The position numbers and the translations under genes were made by a program. Under the pieces are notes generated by a model. That model saw only the letters and a list, made by a program, of their open reading frames with translations, had not been told where the DNA came from and ran no database searches. Of a stretch of DNA of 64,000 nt, positions 19,468 through 28,931 are shown one piece after another. Source of the DNA: SZUA-584 sp040768905 (GTDB lineage Bacteria; Bacillota; Clostridia; Christensenellales; SZUA-584); NCBI GenBank assembly GCA_040768905.1, contig JAXGMA010000001.1:992001-1056000 (forward strand), written 5' to 3'. How positions within the stretch are numbered: the first letter of the stretch is position 1; each line of letters opens with the position of its first letter.

Positions 19468-19504
19468 GGCATATCACCTCATCGTTGTTCCCTCTATATG
19501 GCAT

Positions 19505-19533
19505 ATTATAAACCCATGGGTACTTGCGACCAA
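19505..19533 (-). promoter_or_regulatory. Promoter of the regulator-kinase-htrA operon
   Basis: Minus strand: -35 TTGGTC (19528-19533), 17-bp spacer, -10 TATAAT (19505-19510), about 40 bases upstream of the response regulator start. Confidence 0.6.
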
Positions 19534-19572
19534 GTCATAAAATGCAGTATTCACCGAATATTCATAACTTCA

Positions 19573-20007
19573 TCATGTTTCTATGACTTCAATACCGTGC
19601 TTTTTGAGCAGGGCACATGCCACGCCGTCCCCATGACGCAACGTTTTTGTAAAAGAACCGTCGTAAATGCGCCCGCATCCGCACGAAGGGCTTCTTGATT
19701 TCAGATAGGCACGCTGTGCGCCGCAGGCAACGGCCGCCTGAAGCGTTTTGTTTGCCCCGTCAATAAACGCCTGCGTTCTGTCGCTGCCGTCCTGCGCCAG
19801 GACCCGCGCAGTCCCTGACAAGACATCATGCCCGTCTCCGCCAGTGATTTCAGAAGGACACCGCGGTACAGGGAGCTGTGCCAGACATTCAGGACAGACA
19901 GGTTTGATGAGACCGTCATCATACAATTTTTTTATATGTGCCTCTTCGCGCGCCTGCCCGTCATAACGGCAAGGTATGCCTGCAAGGCAGGCGCTTGCAA
20001 TATCCAT
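19573..20007 (-). CDS. DUF523 family protein (YbbK-like)
   Basis: 144 residues, the full length of the single-domain form. Conserved cysteine motifs of the family are all visible: SACLAGIPCRYDG near the N-terminus, CPECLAQLPVPRCPSEI, and SRSPSCGCGRIYDG. The many conserved Cys suggest a metal or Fe-S site. No biochemical function is established to my knowledge. It follows mutS2 after 9 bases with a GGAGAA ribosome binding site. Confidence 0.88.
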   Translation of the reverse strand: MDIASACLAGIPCRYDGQAREEAHIKKLYDDGLIKPVCPECLAQLPVPRCPSEITGGDGHDVLSGTARVLAQDGSDRTQAFIDGANKTLQAAVACGAQRAYLKSRSPSCGCGRIYDGSFTKTLRHGDGVACALLKKHGIEVIET

Positions 20008-20016
20008 AAGCTTCTC

Positions 20017-22350
20017 CTACTTTATCGAGACGACAGTCACGCCGTCTTCCCCTTCGCCGAATTGGCCGGGGCGCATATCTTTGACATGTGCATGCGATCT
20101 AAGATGTCTGCGCAGGCCTGTGCGCAGAACACCTGTGCCTTTGCCGTGGATCAGCACGGTTTCAGTCAGTCCGGCCAAAAAAGCTAGATCGAGATATTTG
20201 TCAGCTTCGAGTATGGCTTCTTCAAGCGTCAGCCCTCTTAAATCCTTCGACATCCCGGGTGAAGAAGTCTGCGCCCGCGCAATACGGCCTATTTTTGATA
20301 TCGTTTTTTCCTTGACCTCAGGCTCTATATCGCCAATGTCGACTTCAAGTTTGAGCACTCCTGCCTGCACATAGACTCTGCCGTCACGCGGTTCTTTGAG
20401 CACTGTCGCGTTGACGCCATGGCTGATAATGTGCACTGTATCTCCTGTTTTGATGTCTGCAGCGCATGTTTTGCTCTTTGTTTTTGGCTGAGTGCGCAGC
20501 TTGGCCGCTGTGCTGTTGATGCTGTCTTTCAGCGTTTTGCGAGACACATTGATGTCTTCCTGCCGCAAGGCCTGAGCCTGTTTCAATCCCGCGATCACAT
20601 TCTCCGCTTCTTCCCGTGCTTCACGCAGTATCTCCAAAGCCTGTTCATTTGCACGGTCAAGCAGCTTTTGTGCTTTATCCTGTGCTTTTTTTAATTCCTT
20701 GTCACTTCTGTCGCGAATAGACTGTGCCGTTCGGCGAAAATCCTCTGCCTGCTGCTGTTTGCGTTCAGCTATTTCGCGTCGCCGCTCTGCTTCACCGATC
20801 AACTGTTCGAATTTGACGGTTTCTTCAGACATGTGCTTGCGCGCTCGCGAAATGATTTCTTCATCCAGGCCAAGTTTTTTCGCGATCTCAAAGGCATTGG
20901 AAACGCCGGGCACACCCATAATGAGCTGGTAGGTTGGGCTTAGCGTTTTCAAGCTGAATGCCATGCTTGCGTTCTTATACACGCTGCTGGACATGGCATA
21001 GGCCTTTATTTCACTGTAATGCGTCGTGGCAAGCACAGTGCATCCGCGTTCCTCAAGCGATTCGAGTATAGACATCGCGAGTGCGGCGCCCTCAGCAGGG
21101 TCGGTGCCTGCGCCGAGCTCGTCAAGCAACACCAAAGAATTGTCATCTGCATGGCCTATGATGTGCGTGATGTTAGCCATATGCGAAGAAAACGTGCTGA
21201 GGCTTTGCTCGATGCTTTGCTCATCTCCGATATCCGCATACACTTTTGAGTATACAGGAAGAATCGTGCCGCTTTGTGCAGGTACGAACAAACCGCTCTG
21301 CGCCATCAGGCACAGCAGCCCTGTCAGTTTGAGCGTGACCGTTTTTCCGCCCGTGTTCGGCCCCGTAACGATCAGGCCGCGGCAGCCTTCGTCTATCTCA
21401 AGCGATATGGGCACCACTGTTTCTGCATCGATCAGCGGATGCCGTGCGTTTTTAATAACGAGCGATCCGTCTTCGCTGAAATTTGGCGGAGATGCCTTCA
21501 TCAATGCGGCAAGCCGCGCTTTGGCAAATATCAGATCAAGCGCCGTAAGCACCTCAAGATCTGTCCTTAGTATATCGCGAATTTCACGCAGCTGCTGCGA
21601 AAAATCTTTAAGTATACGTTCTGTTTCAGCGGCTTCAGCAAGCTCTAACTCTCTGATGCGGTTGTTGGCTTCCACAACTTCCATTGGCTCGATAAACACC
21701 GTCTGGCCGCTCGCAGACTGGTCATGCACGAGGCCCCGGACTGCGCGTTTGTGTTCCTGTTTGACAGGCACGACGTATCGTCCGCCGCGTGTGGTCACAA
21801 TGGCATCCTGAAGAAATTCCTTATATTTTGGCGACCTTAGTATAGCGCTGATTTTTTCCCGTATGCCCTCATTCTCTTTCATCATGCGCCGGCGCACAGA
21901 CGCAAGTTCCGCCGAAGCGCTGTCTGAGAGCCTATTTTCATTTTCGATCGCACTGTCGAGAGTATTGATCAGCTTGTCATCAAAGAACAACGCTTGCGCC
22001 ATGCCGAAAAGCCTGTCCGCACCGCTGCCGTCAAACCCCTTTTTGGCACGGCGCGCGGCTTTTAAAACCCCAAGGACGCGCAGCAGCTCCCTGCACCCGA
22101 TATCCGCACCCGCTTTGAGACGGGATAGTTCGGCGGTTATATCTTCAAACCCCGTGATCGGTGAAGCTGCAAGCCGCATCAGCACGCTCTCCGCTTCAAT
22201 CGTTTCCTCAACCAGCATTTTTACGCTTTCCGGGTTTGTTTGCGGCATCAAATGAAGCGCAGCGGCTTTTCCGCATTCAGAAAGCGCGCAGTCTAAGAGC
22301 ATATTGAGGATACTGTCGAATCCGAGTTTTTGAAGAACTTTTTTATCCAT
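20017..22350 (-). CDS. mutS2: Endonuclease MutS2
   Basis: 777 residues. MutS core and clamp regions (1-280), ATPase domain with Walker A GPNTGGKTVTLK and Walker B LLDELGAGTDPAEG, a long coiled-coil segment (about 510-620), a KOW-like segment, and a C-terminal Smr nuclease domain with the LIHGKGTGVLR motif. Lacks the mismatch-recognition domain of MutS1. Known roles in the family are suppression of recombination and rescue of collided ribosomes; which applies here cannot be read from sequence. Heads a two-gene unit with DUF523. Confidence 0.96.
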   Translation of the reverse strand: MDKKVLQKLGFDSILNMLLDCALSECGKAAALHLMPQTNPESVKMLVEETIEAESVLMRLAASPITGFEDITAELSRLKAGADIGCRELLRVLGVLKAARRAKKGFDGSGADRLFGMAQALFFDDKLINTLDSAIENENRLSDSASAELASVRRRMMKENEGIREKISAILRSPKYKEFLQDAIVTTRGGRYVVPVKQEHKRAVRGLVHDQSASGQTVFIEPMEVVEANNRIRELELAEAAETERILKDFSQQLREIRDILRTDLEVLTALDLIFAKARLAALMKASPPNFSEDGSLVIKNARHPLIDAETVVPISLEIDEGCRGLIVTGPNTGGKTVTLKLTGLLCLMAQSGLFVPAQSGTILPVYSKVYADIGDEQSIEQSLSTFSSHMANITHIIGHADDNSLVLLDELGAGTDPAEGAALAMSILESLEERGCTVLATTHYSEIKAYAMSSSVYKNASMAFSLKTLSPTYQLIMGVPGVSNAFEIAKKLGLDEEIISRARKHMSEETVKFEQLIGEAERRREIAERKQQQAEDFRRTAQSIRDRSDKELKKAQDKAQKLLDRANEQALEILREAREEAENVIAGLKQAQALRQEDINVSRKTLKDSINSTAAKLRTQPKTKSKTCAADIKTGDTVHIISHGVNATVLKEPRDGRVYVQAGVLKLEVDIGDIEPEVKEKTISKIGRIARAQTSSPGMSKDLRGLTLEEAILEADKYLDLAFLAGLTETVLIHGKGTGVLRTGLRRHLRSHAHVKDMRPGQFGEGEDGVTVVSIK

Positions 22351-22431
22351 GGCGAATCCTGTTTTTTATTGATTATATCATATCACTTTGCATAGTCTGT
22401 TTAAAGCACTAAACACGTATGCAGTCTTTAT

Positions 22432-22456
22432 AAAAAAAGCGCCGAAAAGGCGATTA
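22432..22456 (-). terminator. Terminator after mrp
   Basis: Minus strand CGCC TTTTC GGCG stem immediately followed by CTTTTTTTAT, just past the mrp stop codon. The stem is only four to five pairs but the T-run is good. Confidence 0.55.
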
Positions 22457-22468
22457 AAAAGTCATAGA

Positions 22469-23302
22469 TCATTGCGTTTTATCTGTTTTTAATCCTTCGG
22501 TCATTTTTTTTGCGATATCGTTTGCTATGCTTTTTATCTGCGTATCATTAAAATCGAGGCCTTTTTCCGTGATTTGTGCAAGCGATGGCTTCATGGGCAA
22601 TTCGCCAAGCAGGCGAATATCATGCTCTGATAAAAACGCTTCCTGTTCGTCGCCGTAAAGCCGTATCGGCTCTCCGCAGTGCGGGCAGTCGAGTTTTGAA
22701 AAATTCTGCACCAGACCGATAAGCTTGATGTTCATCATTTTGACCATATTGGCGGCTTTTGCGACAATCATCGAAACCATATCCTGAGGGACGCTGACGA
22801 TCACTATGCCGCTTATGGGTATCGACTGCATCACGGTAAGCGGAACATCGCCGGTTCCGGGAGGCATGTCGATTATAAGGTAATCAAGCTCACCCCAAAA
22901 CACTTCCTCCCAAAACTGTTTGACAATGCCGGCCAGCATAGGCCCCCGCCAGATCACCGGCTGCATTTCATCCTCAATCAGCAGATTGAGCGATACCACG
23001 CTTAAGCCTCCGGCCTGCGCGGGCAAAAGCCCAAGTTCGCTTTGTTCGACCTTAGCGTCTTTTATCCCGAGAAGCCGCGGTATGCTGGGCCCGGTAATAT
23101 CCGCATCCATAATGCCGACCTTATAGCCCATATTAAAAAGCGCCTTTGCCAGCAACGCGGAAACCGTAGATTTGCCAACGCCTCCTTTACCGCTCATCAC
23201 GCCGATAACATGTTTGACATTGCTGTACGGATTGTTTTTGATTTCACAGCTGCCCTGTGAACTGCATGTATTTTTTGAGGGGCAATTTGCGCAGTCTGCC
23301 AT
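22469..23302 (-). CDS. mrp: Mrp/NBP35-family P-loop ATPase, Fe-S carrier
   Basis: 277 residues from the chosen ATG 23302, preceded by AAGGAG at good spacing; an upstream in-frame extension exists but has no ribosome binding site. The N-terminus has a cysteine cluster (CANCPSKNTCSSQGSC). The deviant Walker A SGKGGVGKST, switch motif DMPPGTGDVPLT and the C-terminal CPHCGE pair that bridges an Fe-S cluster in the dimer are present. The protein probably holds and transfers [4Fe-4S] clusters to apo-enzymes, which fits a genome rich in Fe-S redox proteins such as the hydrogenase here. Confidence 0.92.
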   Translation of the reverse strand: MADCANCPSKNTCSSQGSCEIKNNPYSNVKHVIGVMSGKGGVGKSTVSALLAKALFNMGYKVGIMDADITGPSIPRLLGIKDAKVEQSELGLLPAQAGGLSVVSLNLLIEDEMQPVIWRGPMLAGIVKQFWEEVFWGELDYLIIDMPPGTGDVPLTVMQSIPISGIVIVSVPQDMVSMIVAKAANMVKMMNIKLIGLVQNFSKLDCPHCGEPIRLYGDEQEAFLSEHDIRLLGELPMKPSLAQITEKGLDFNDTQIKSIANDIAKKMTEGLKTDKTQ

Positions 23303-23339
23303 ATACGGATCTCCTTTTGGCCATATTATACTCTGATAA

Positions 23340-23368
23340 ATACTATGCGCAGCCAAAAGGATTGTCAA
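23340..23368 (-). promoter_or_regulatory. Promoter of mrp
   Basis: Minus strand: consensus -35 TTGACA (23363-23368), 17-bp spacer, -10 TAGTAT (23340-23345), about 35 bases upstream of the mrp start. A second TATAAT lies nearer the gene but has no matching -35. Confidence 0.6.
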
Positions 23369-23456
23369 TAGTTATAGAAATATCCTTAAGTCATAAAATA
23401 GATTATCCGTCATCGCAGGTCTCGCACTCAGTATCTATTATCAATGAGTATAAGCG

Positions 23457-25469
23457 TTATTTTGAAACCGAATCGAGGAGTTCACCGGGAGTAAAAACAG
23501 GCTTTTTGCATGTAAAATTTTCACAGACGTAACCAGCAAAAGGCGCGTTTGATTTGTATTGCGAAAGATGTGCAAACAGCTTATCCGTTTCTTCGCTTCT
23601 GTCATAATAAAAAACCGTATCAAAGGGGGCATGCCTTTTGAGCAATTCCTGATAAACAACTGCCGCTTCCATATTGCCGTCTTCTGCCGATATGACGATT
23701 TGCCGGTCCGGCGTGATACGCCTCATCAAAGCTGACAGTAAATGAATGTGCGCGGAAGGAGAGGCTGCGGCCATCGGCAGCATCGCGGCGATCGCGGCAT
23801 CGGCAGCATCGCGCCATCTTTGGGAGCCTGTCCATTGCCAGAGCGAGACAAGCGCCATGACCGCGCATGCGCTGCCGGATGGCATGGCGCCGTCGTATTC
23901 GTCGCGCGGGCGCATAAACAGCTTTTCCGCATCTTTGGCGGACATGGCAAAGCCGTCTTCGTCGGCAAAAAGAGAAAGCATCTTATCCGCTAGCTTCAAA
24001 GCATTCTTTAAATAAGCCAAATCCCGCGTTGCTGTAAAAAGCATCAACAGGCCATTGATCATGTTGGCGTAATCAGGCAGAAAAGCAGGCCCTGCCGCGC
24101 CGTCAAGATACGTGCCGCAAAAAAGAGCACCGTCTTGAGTCATGTGTATTAACACAAAATCCGCAGCTTTTTTGGCGCTTTGCATATATAAAGGATTGCC
24201 CGTCACCATAGCCATACGCGAGAATGCTTCAATAGCCAGCCCGTTCCATGACGCTGAAATCTTTGTGTCTTTGAACGGGTGTATGCGTTTTTCGCGCAGC
24301 GCGAAGAGTTTGTTTAAAATAATGGTGTCCTCTGCATCGGCTGTGCCGTCAACCCCGATCCTGTTCAGTATGTTTTTGCCTTCAAAATTCCCAGAAGGCT
24401 TAACGCCATAGCGCAGCTCAAGCCGAGAAAATTCGTCAGCGTTGAGGCAGCTTTTGAGTTCATCATAGCTCCAGACATAAAAAAGCCCCTCCTCCCCTTC
24501 CGAATCTGCATCCTCCGCCGAGTCATAGCCGCCTTGCGGCGCCTGCATGTCGCGCATTATGTATTGCGCCGTTTTTTCGGCGACAAACAGCATATCATGA
24601 TCGCCTGTGGCGGCATAACCTTCGATATATGCGCGCAGCAGCAGTGCGTTGTCGTAAAGCATTTTTTCAAAGTGCGGAACGAGCCATCTTTCATCAGTGG
24701 AGTAACGGGAAAATCCGCCGCCTACGTGGTCAAATATGCCGCCGCGATACATCGCATCCAATGTTTTTTTCACCAGACCAAGTGCATTTATACCGTACGC
24801 TTTGCTTATATCCATAAGAAATAACAGGTAATGCGGCATGGGGAATTTGGGTGCGCCTGAAAAGCCGCCCCATTTCTCATCAAACATGCGCTCAAGCACA
24901 CTGAATCCGGCTTCTATCGCCTGTTGCGCGTCGGTATCTGCCTTTGGATGCCGCATATCCGAAAGCTGCGCCGCAACTTTTTCACCATGCGCCGCCAATG
25001 CGCTTTTGTCCTGCCGCCAAAGTTCAGAAACCTTTTTGAGCAGCGTGATAAGCCCCATGCGGCCGTAAACATCATGCAGCGGAAAATACGTACCGGCGTA
25101 AAACGGCTTTTTCTCTGGCGTCATGATGATGGTGAGCGGCCAGCCGCCGCTGCCCGTCATCGCCTGACACACTTCCATATACACCGTGTCGATGTCTGGG
25201 CGTTCCTCGCGGTCTACCTTCACCGGAACAAAATGCGCATTGAGCCATGCCGCCGCTTCCTCGCTCTCAAAGCTCTCATGCGCCATCACATGGCACCAAT
25301 GGCAGGTGGAATAGCCGATGGATAAAAATACCGGCTTGTCCTCAGCTTTTGCCTTATCGAACGCCTCGCCGCCCCATGGATACCAGTCTACCGGGTTTTG
25401 CGCATGCTGGCGCAGGTAAGGCGATTTTTCATTTGCGAGACGGTTTGTATGTGCGGATTTTTCTGGCAT
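23457..25469 (-). CDS. Thioredoxin-domain protein of the YyaL / SSP411 family
   Basis: 670 residues. The N-terminus has the family signature (SPYLRQHAQNPVDWYPWG) and a thioredoxin-like domain with a CxxC motif in GYSTCHWCHVM. The remainder is an (alpha/alpha)6-barrel resembling N-acylglucosamine 2-epimerase and cellobiose epimerase folds. Function in bacteria is not established. The ATG is preceded only by a weak site. It diverges from the LysE-type gene with 140 bases between them; a TATAAT on the minus strand near 25500 may belong to its promoter. Confidence 0.92.
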   Translation of the reverse strand: MPEKSAHTNRLANEKSPYLRQHAQNPVDWYPWGGEAFDKAKAEDKPVFLSIGYSTCHWCHVMAHESFESEEAAAWLNAHFVPVKVDREERPDIDTVYMEVCQAMTGSGGWPLTIIMTPEKKPFYAGTYFPLHDVYGRMGLITLLKKVSELWRQDKSALAAHGEKVAAQLSDMRHPKADTDAQQAIEAGFSVLERMFDEKWGGFSGAPKFPMPHYLLFLMDISKAYGINALGLVKKTLDAMYRGGIFDHVGGGFSRYSTDERWLVPHFEKMLYDNALLLRAYIEGYAATGDHDMLFVAEKTAQYIMRDMQAPQGGYDSAEDADSEGEEGLFYVWSYDELKSCLNADEFSRLELRYGVKPSGNFEGKNILNRIGVDGTADAEDTIILNKLFALREKRIHPFKDTKISASWNGLAIEAFSRMAMVTGNPLYMQSAKKAADFVLIHMTQDGALFCGTYLDGAAGPAFLPDYANMINGLLMLFTATRDLAYLKNALKLADKMLSLFADEDGFAMSAKDAEKLFMRPRDEYDGAMPSGSACAVMALVSLWQWTGSQRWRDAADAAIAAMLPMAAASPSAHIHLLSALMRRITPDRQIVISAEDGNMEAAVVYQELLKRHAPFDTVFYYDRSEETDKLFAHLSQYKSNAPFAGYVCENFTCKKPVFTPGELLDSVSK

Positions 25470-25612
25470 AACTTAACCCCAAATGTTTTTTCTTTACTAT
25501 TATTATAACCTGAATGTTGATAAAGCAAATAAAAAAAACACAAAAAAACATTCATCACTGGATTAAGGCAAAAATCAAGTGTACAATAAGTGAAAACTGA
25601 TACTACTCAAGG

Positions 25613-26260
25613 ATGTTTTGCCAAACAGTGATGATACCGATATTTTTATCCGCTCTTGGGGTTGGGTTTTCGGGTGCGATGATGCCCGGATCGCTGCTCA
25701 CCTATACGATCAAACAATCTTTGGCAGCCGGGCCGCGCGCAGGCTTTATCATTACGCTTGGCCACGCATTATTAGAGATCTTTTTGATTTTTCTCATATT
25801 TCTCGGTTTGGACGCCATCCTTCAATCAAGTACTGTGCAGATAATAATAGGCATTTTGGGCGGGTTGTTATTGATGTATATCGGCATCGGCATGATCGTC
25901 AAGTCTGCACGTAACAAAGTCTCCATACAGCTTGACAAACAAAACGCAACGGCGAAAAACATGCTTTTATCCGGCGCCCTTATCAGTGCATCCAATCCGT
26001 ATTTTGTTTTATGGTGGGCTGTTATTGGCCTTTCATTTCTCATGCAGTCTTACTATGCTTTTGGCTACCTCGGTGTGTTTGTATTCTTTTTTGGGCATAC
26101 GCTTGCTGATTTTATCTGGTACGGTTTCATATCTTTGTTTGTCGGAAAAACACGCAGGTTTATCAAAGAGCAGCCATACCGTGTCGCCATCGCTGTTCTC
26201 GGCGGGTTGCTCGTTTTCTTTGGAGCAAAGTTCCTTTTTGACGCATTTATGCTTATATAA
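25613..26260 (+). CDS. LysE-family amino acid exporter
   Basis: 215 residues, six predicted hydrophobic segments, and the family signature near the N-terminus (GFSGAMMPGSLLTYTI) followed by GHALLEIFLIF. LysE/RhtB proteins export amino acids or small related compounds through the membrane. Substrate unknown. ATG 25613 overlaps AAGGATG; GTG 25628 or ATG 25631 would sit 14-17 bases after that AAGGA, so the true start may be a few codons further in. No clear terminator follows; the next gene has its own promoter. Confidence 0.85.
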   Translation: MFCQTVMIPIFLSALGVGFSGAMMPGSLLTYTIKQSLAAGPRAGFIITLGHALLEIFLIFLIFLGLDAILQSSTVQIIIGILGGLLLMYIGIGMIVKSARNKVSIQLDKQNATAKNMLLSGALISASNPYFVLWWAVIGLSFLMQSYYAFGYLGVFVFFFGHTLADFIWYGFISLFVGKTRRFIKEQPYRVAIAVLGGLLVFFGAKFLFDAFMLI

Positions 26261-26322
26261 AACTATCCATATTGTCAGACCATTCTTACTTGCCTTTGGC
26301 TGTTTAATTTGTGCCTTTGCGT

Positions 26323-26352
26323 TTGACAAAGCATTAAGCCGGATATTACAAT
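26323..26352 (+). promoter_or_regulatory. Promoter of the TPR-DUF4037-DUF4125-epimerase operon
   Basis: Plus strand: consensus -35 TTGACA (26323-26328), 18-bp spacer, -10 TACAAT (26347-26352), about 55 bases before the TPR gene, which has a CAGGAG ribosome binding site. Confidence 0.65.
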
Positions 26353-26407
26353 ACACTTACAGACACTAACCCCGTTTTTCAATTTTACTTTTCAGGAGTT
26401 TTCAATC

Positions 26408-27340
26408 ATGAACGATGAGCTCAATCAGGTTTTAAATGAATATGACGCGTTCGAAGACGCGGCCGCTGCCGAAGCTTATCTCCTTTCGGCAATCGAAAAA
26501 TCAAGGCAAACACACGGGCCAAAAAGCCTTTTTTATGCGACGCTTTTAAACGAGCTCGGCTCATTGTACAGAGCCAGAAGCCGCTTCGCTGAATCGGAGA
26601 AATACTTCCTTGAGGCGTCTGATCTACTGGGAGAACAACTGGGCAACAAGCATCCCGATTATGCCACTGCGCTTAATAACCTTGCAGGCCTTTACCGACT
26701 TACAGGCGATTATGCAAAGTCGGACGCCATGTTTGAGCTGACAACGGATATCTATCGCGTATCGCTGGGCGAAGATCATTTTCTGTATGCAAGCGCGCTC
26801 AATAACCACGGCCTTCTGCTGCAGGAAATGCAGCAATTCGAGAAGGCGTGCATGATGCATGAAAAAGCGTTGACTATTCTTGCAAAGCAGGACAACCCTA
26901 TCGCACATGCCACAACGCATAACAATCTCGTGCAGCCTTACCTTCAGCTTGGGAGGATTCAGGAAGCCAAAGACAATGCGCACTTGGCGCTCAATATCTA
27001 TGAGAAAGAAGTCTCAAAGAACCATCCTTTGTATGCCATTGCGCTCAACACCGTTGCTTCTGTCCATGCGCACGAGGGCGGTTATTCAAAGGCCGCCTCG
27101 CTTTGCAATGACGCTTTGGCCATACTAAAAGCATTTTACGGCGAAACACATAAAGAAGTGGCGATCGCGTACGAAAACCTTGCTATTTTATATGAAAACT
27201 CAGGCCATGTCGATGAAGCTCTGGCTGCAGCCAGTAAGGCTGACAGCATATTTAACGCTGTGCTCGGTGAGGACAGCGAAGCTGCAAAAAAAAGCGGCAT
27301 TTTTAAAGCGCAATTAGAAGCGAAAACGAAAAGTCCGTAA
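26408..27340 (+). CDS. Tetratricopeptide repeat protein
   Basis: 310 residues made almost wholly of kinesin-light-chain-type TPR units of about 42 residues, recognisable by repeated ALNNLAGLYR / ALNNHGLLLQ / AIAYENLAILYE motifs (about seven units from residue 35 to 300). No signal peptide or membrane segment, so cytosolic. Such proteins are scaffolds. It is the first gene of a tight plus-strand operon: the DUF4037 gene starts 10 bases after its stop. Its partner is likely one of the three downstream products; no function is known. Confidence 0.88.
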   Translation: MNDELNQVLNEYDAFEDAAAAEAYLLSAIEKSRQTHGPKSLFYATLLNELGSLYRARSRFAESEKYFLEASDLLGEQLGNKHPDYATALNNLAGLYRLTGDYAKSDAMFELTTDIYRVSLGEDHFLYASALNNHGLLLQEMQQFEKACMMHEKALTILAKQDNPIAHATTHNNLVQPYLQLGRIQEAKDNAHLALNIYEKEVSKNHPLYAIALNTVASVHAHEGGYSKAASLCNDALAILKAFYGETHKEVAIAYENLAILYENSGHVDEALAAASKADSIFNAVLGEDSEAAKKSGIFKAQLEAKTKSP

Positions 27341-27350
27341 AGGGGAAAAC

Positions 27351-28283
27351 ATGAAGGGCCTTCATCTGTCAGAAAAATATTTTTTCGAATACGGCCTTGA
27401 CATGCTAAAGCGCAAGTTTCCCGCATATGCGGAAAGGATCGCGGCAGACCTTGTGGGCGAGGGTTCGGATTGTTTTGGTTATGATGATGAGGTCTCGCGC
27501 GATCATGACTGGGGCCCCGGTTTTTGCCTTTGGCTCAATGCACAGGATTTTCACGCCATCGGTGATGCGCTGCAATCAGAATACGAACTCCTGCCGCGTT
27601 CCTTTGCCGGATACACACGCGTGACCACACCGCAAAGCGGCAAACGCACGGGCGTTTTTGAAATAAACTCGTTTTATGAACGTTTTACCGGTCTTGCGCA
27701 TACGCCCGAAAACCTTTCCGAATGGCGCGTCTTGCGGGATGATTTTCTGGCAGCCGCCACCAATGGCAAGGTGTTTTCAGATCCCGCAGGCGCTTTTTCT
27801 AAATACCGCGAAGCCTTAAAATCTTTTTATCCCAGAGACATCCGGCTTAAAAGAATAGCCGCACGCTGCATGTCCGCCGGCCAGTCAGGACAGTACAACT
27901 TCACGCGGTGCCTTATGCACAAAGAATATGTCGCAGCTCACCAAGCACTTGGCGAATTCATTAAAGCATCGATTTCATTGGTTTTTTTGCTCAATCACCG
28001 CTATATGCCCTTTTATAAGTGGATGCACCGCGCGTTGCAGGAGCTTCCTGTTTTGGGGCAGCGCCTTTACCCCATGTTTGAATCGCTCGTGTTTTACGAT
28101 ATGCATAAAAGCCCTGAGCCATTGTGTGAGCCTGTAGAAACCATAGCAAAGATCATTATCGATGAGATCAGGGCGCAGGGATTGAGTGATATTGAAAGCG
28201 ATTTTTTGCTGGATCACGGGCCAGCCATTCATCAAAAAATCTCAAACGCAGACCTGCGCTGCCAAGATGTAATGTCTGATTAA
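27351..28283 (+). CDS. DUF4037 protein, nucleotidyltransferase-fold
   Basis: 310 residues. Residues 38-40 (GSD) and 51-53 (DHD, in SRDHDWGPGF) fit the GS-x(n)-DxD metal/nucleotide motif of the DNA polymerase beta-type nucleotidyltransferase superfamily, followed by a helical C-terminal domain. The assignment to DUF4037 is from recognised N-terminal sequence. It would transfer a nucleotide to an unknown acceptor, if active. It lies between the TPR gene and a DUF4125 gene with 10- and 13-base gaps. No toxin-antitoxin partner of MNT/HEPN type is recognisable. Confidence 0.82.
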   Translation: MKGLHLSEKYFFEYGLDMLKRKFPAYAERIAADLVGEGSDCFGYDDEVSRDHDWGPGFCLWLNAQDFHAIGDALQSEYELLPRSFAGYTRVTTPQSGKRTGVFEINSFYERFTGLAHTPENLSEWRVLRDDFLAAATNGKVFSDPAGAFSKYREALKSFYPRDIRLKRIAARCMSAGQSGQYNFTRCLMHKEYVAAHQALGEFIKASISLVFLLNHRYMPFYKWMHRALQELPVLGQRLYPMFESLVFYDMHKSPEPLCEPVETIAKIIIDEIRAQGLSDIESDFLLDHGPAIHQKISNADLRCQDVMSD

Positions 28284-28296
28284 CTGGGAGGAAATC

Positions 28297-28917
28297 ATGA
28301 AGGATGTTTTGATCAAAAAAATACTGGAGCTTGAATGGAATATGTTTTCGGCTGTGCAGAACAAGGGCGGGAAAGCCTCATGCCAAAACGATAGGCAGAC
28401 ATTTGAACTTATGCGCTCAAGCCAATTTGAAACTTATCCTATAGAGGTGCTGCAAAGCTATCATGAAGACCTCAAAAGCGCAGAAGCCGCAGGGCGCAAC
28501 CTTATGACTGAAAAATATGCCCGCATGATGGAGTCCACGTCGCCTGATGAATACGCCGGGTTCAAAGACTTGCTGCCTGCTTTGGATAATGAGTCCATTT
28601 CTTATATCAACAAAATCATCCAGATCCACATGGCATGGGAAAACACTTTCCGTGAGAAATATCCGTTTTTGGCCTCTCTTGGCAGGCCTTCTGCCTCAGA
28701 CAATGACAGTGCCTTTTCGACCTCCATTCAAACATACATGAGAGGAGAACTTTCGACATACTCAAAAGCTACGCTTAAACACTACTGCGAATATGTTGAG
28801 GAAATGGCTGATCAAAACGTCAACCTTGCTGAACTGACGATATTGAATACTGCAAAAAAATACGGTTACACTTCGCTGAAGGAAGCCAACGATAAAATGA
28901 CGCAGAAAATGAATTGA
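28297..28917 (+). CDS. DUF4125 family protein
   Basis: 206 residues, predicted soluble and largely helical. Family signatures seen: LEWNMFSAVQNKGGKASCQ near the N-terminus, MRSSQFETYP, and LMTEKYARMMESTSPDEY. No catalytic motif I can name. GGGAGGAAATC precedes the ATG as a strong ribosome binding site. The stop codon lies 15 bases before the epimerase start. DUF4037 and DUF4125 genes next to TPR genes are a pattern I recognise from gut Firmicutes and Actinobacteria, but the shared role is unknown. Confidence 0.82.
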   Translation: MKDVLIKKILELEWNMFSAVQNKGGKASCQNDRQTFELMRSSQFETYPIEVLQSYHEDLKSAEAAGRNLMTEKYARMMESTSPDEYAGFKDLLPALDNESISYINKIIQIHMAWENTFREKYPFLASLGRPSASDNDSAFSTSIQTYMRGELSTYSKATLKHYCEYVEEMADQNVNLAELTILNTAKKYGYTSLKEANDKMTQKMN

Positions 28918-28931
28918 AGGGAACACGTACA

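Noticed and set aside
21026..21811. 261-codon plus-strand frame opposite mutS2
   Set aside because: Antisense shadow with Ser-rich translation; mutS2 motifs are intact on the other strand.
27351..28917. DUF4037/DUF4125 as a MNT-HEPN toxin-antitoxin pair
   Set aside because: DUF4037 has an NTase-like acidic motif but DUF4125 lacks the RX4-6H motif of HEPN toxins, and both are larger than typical pairs.
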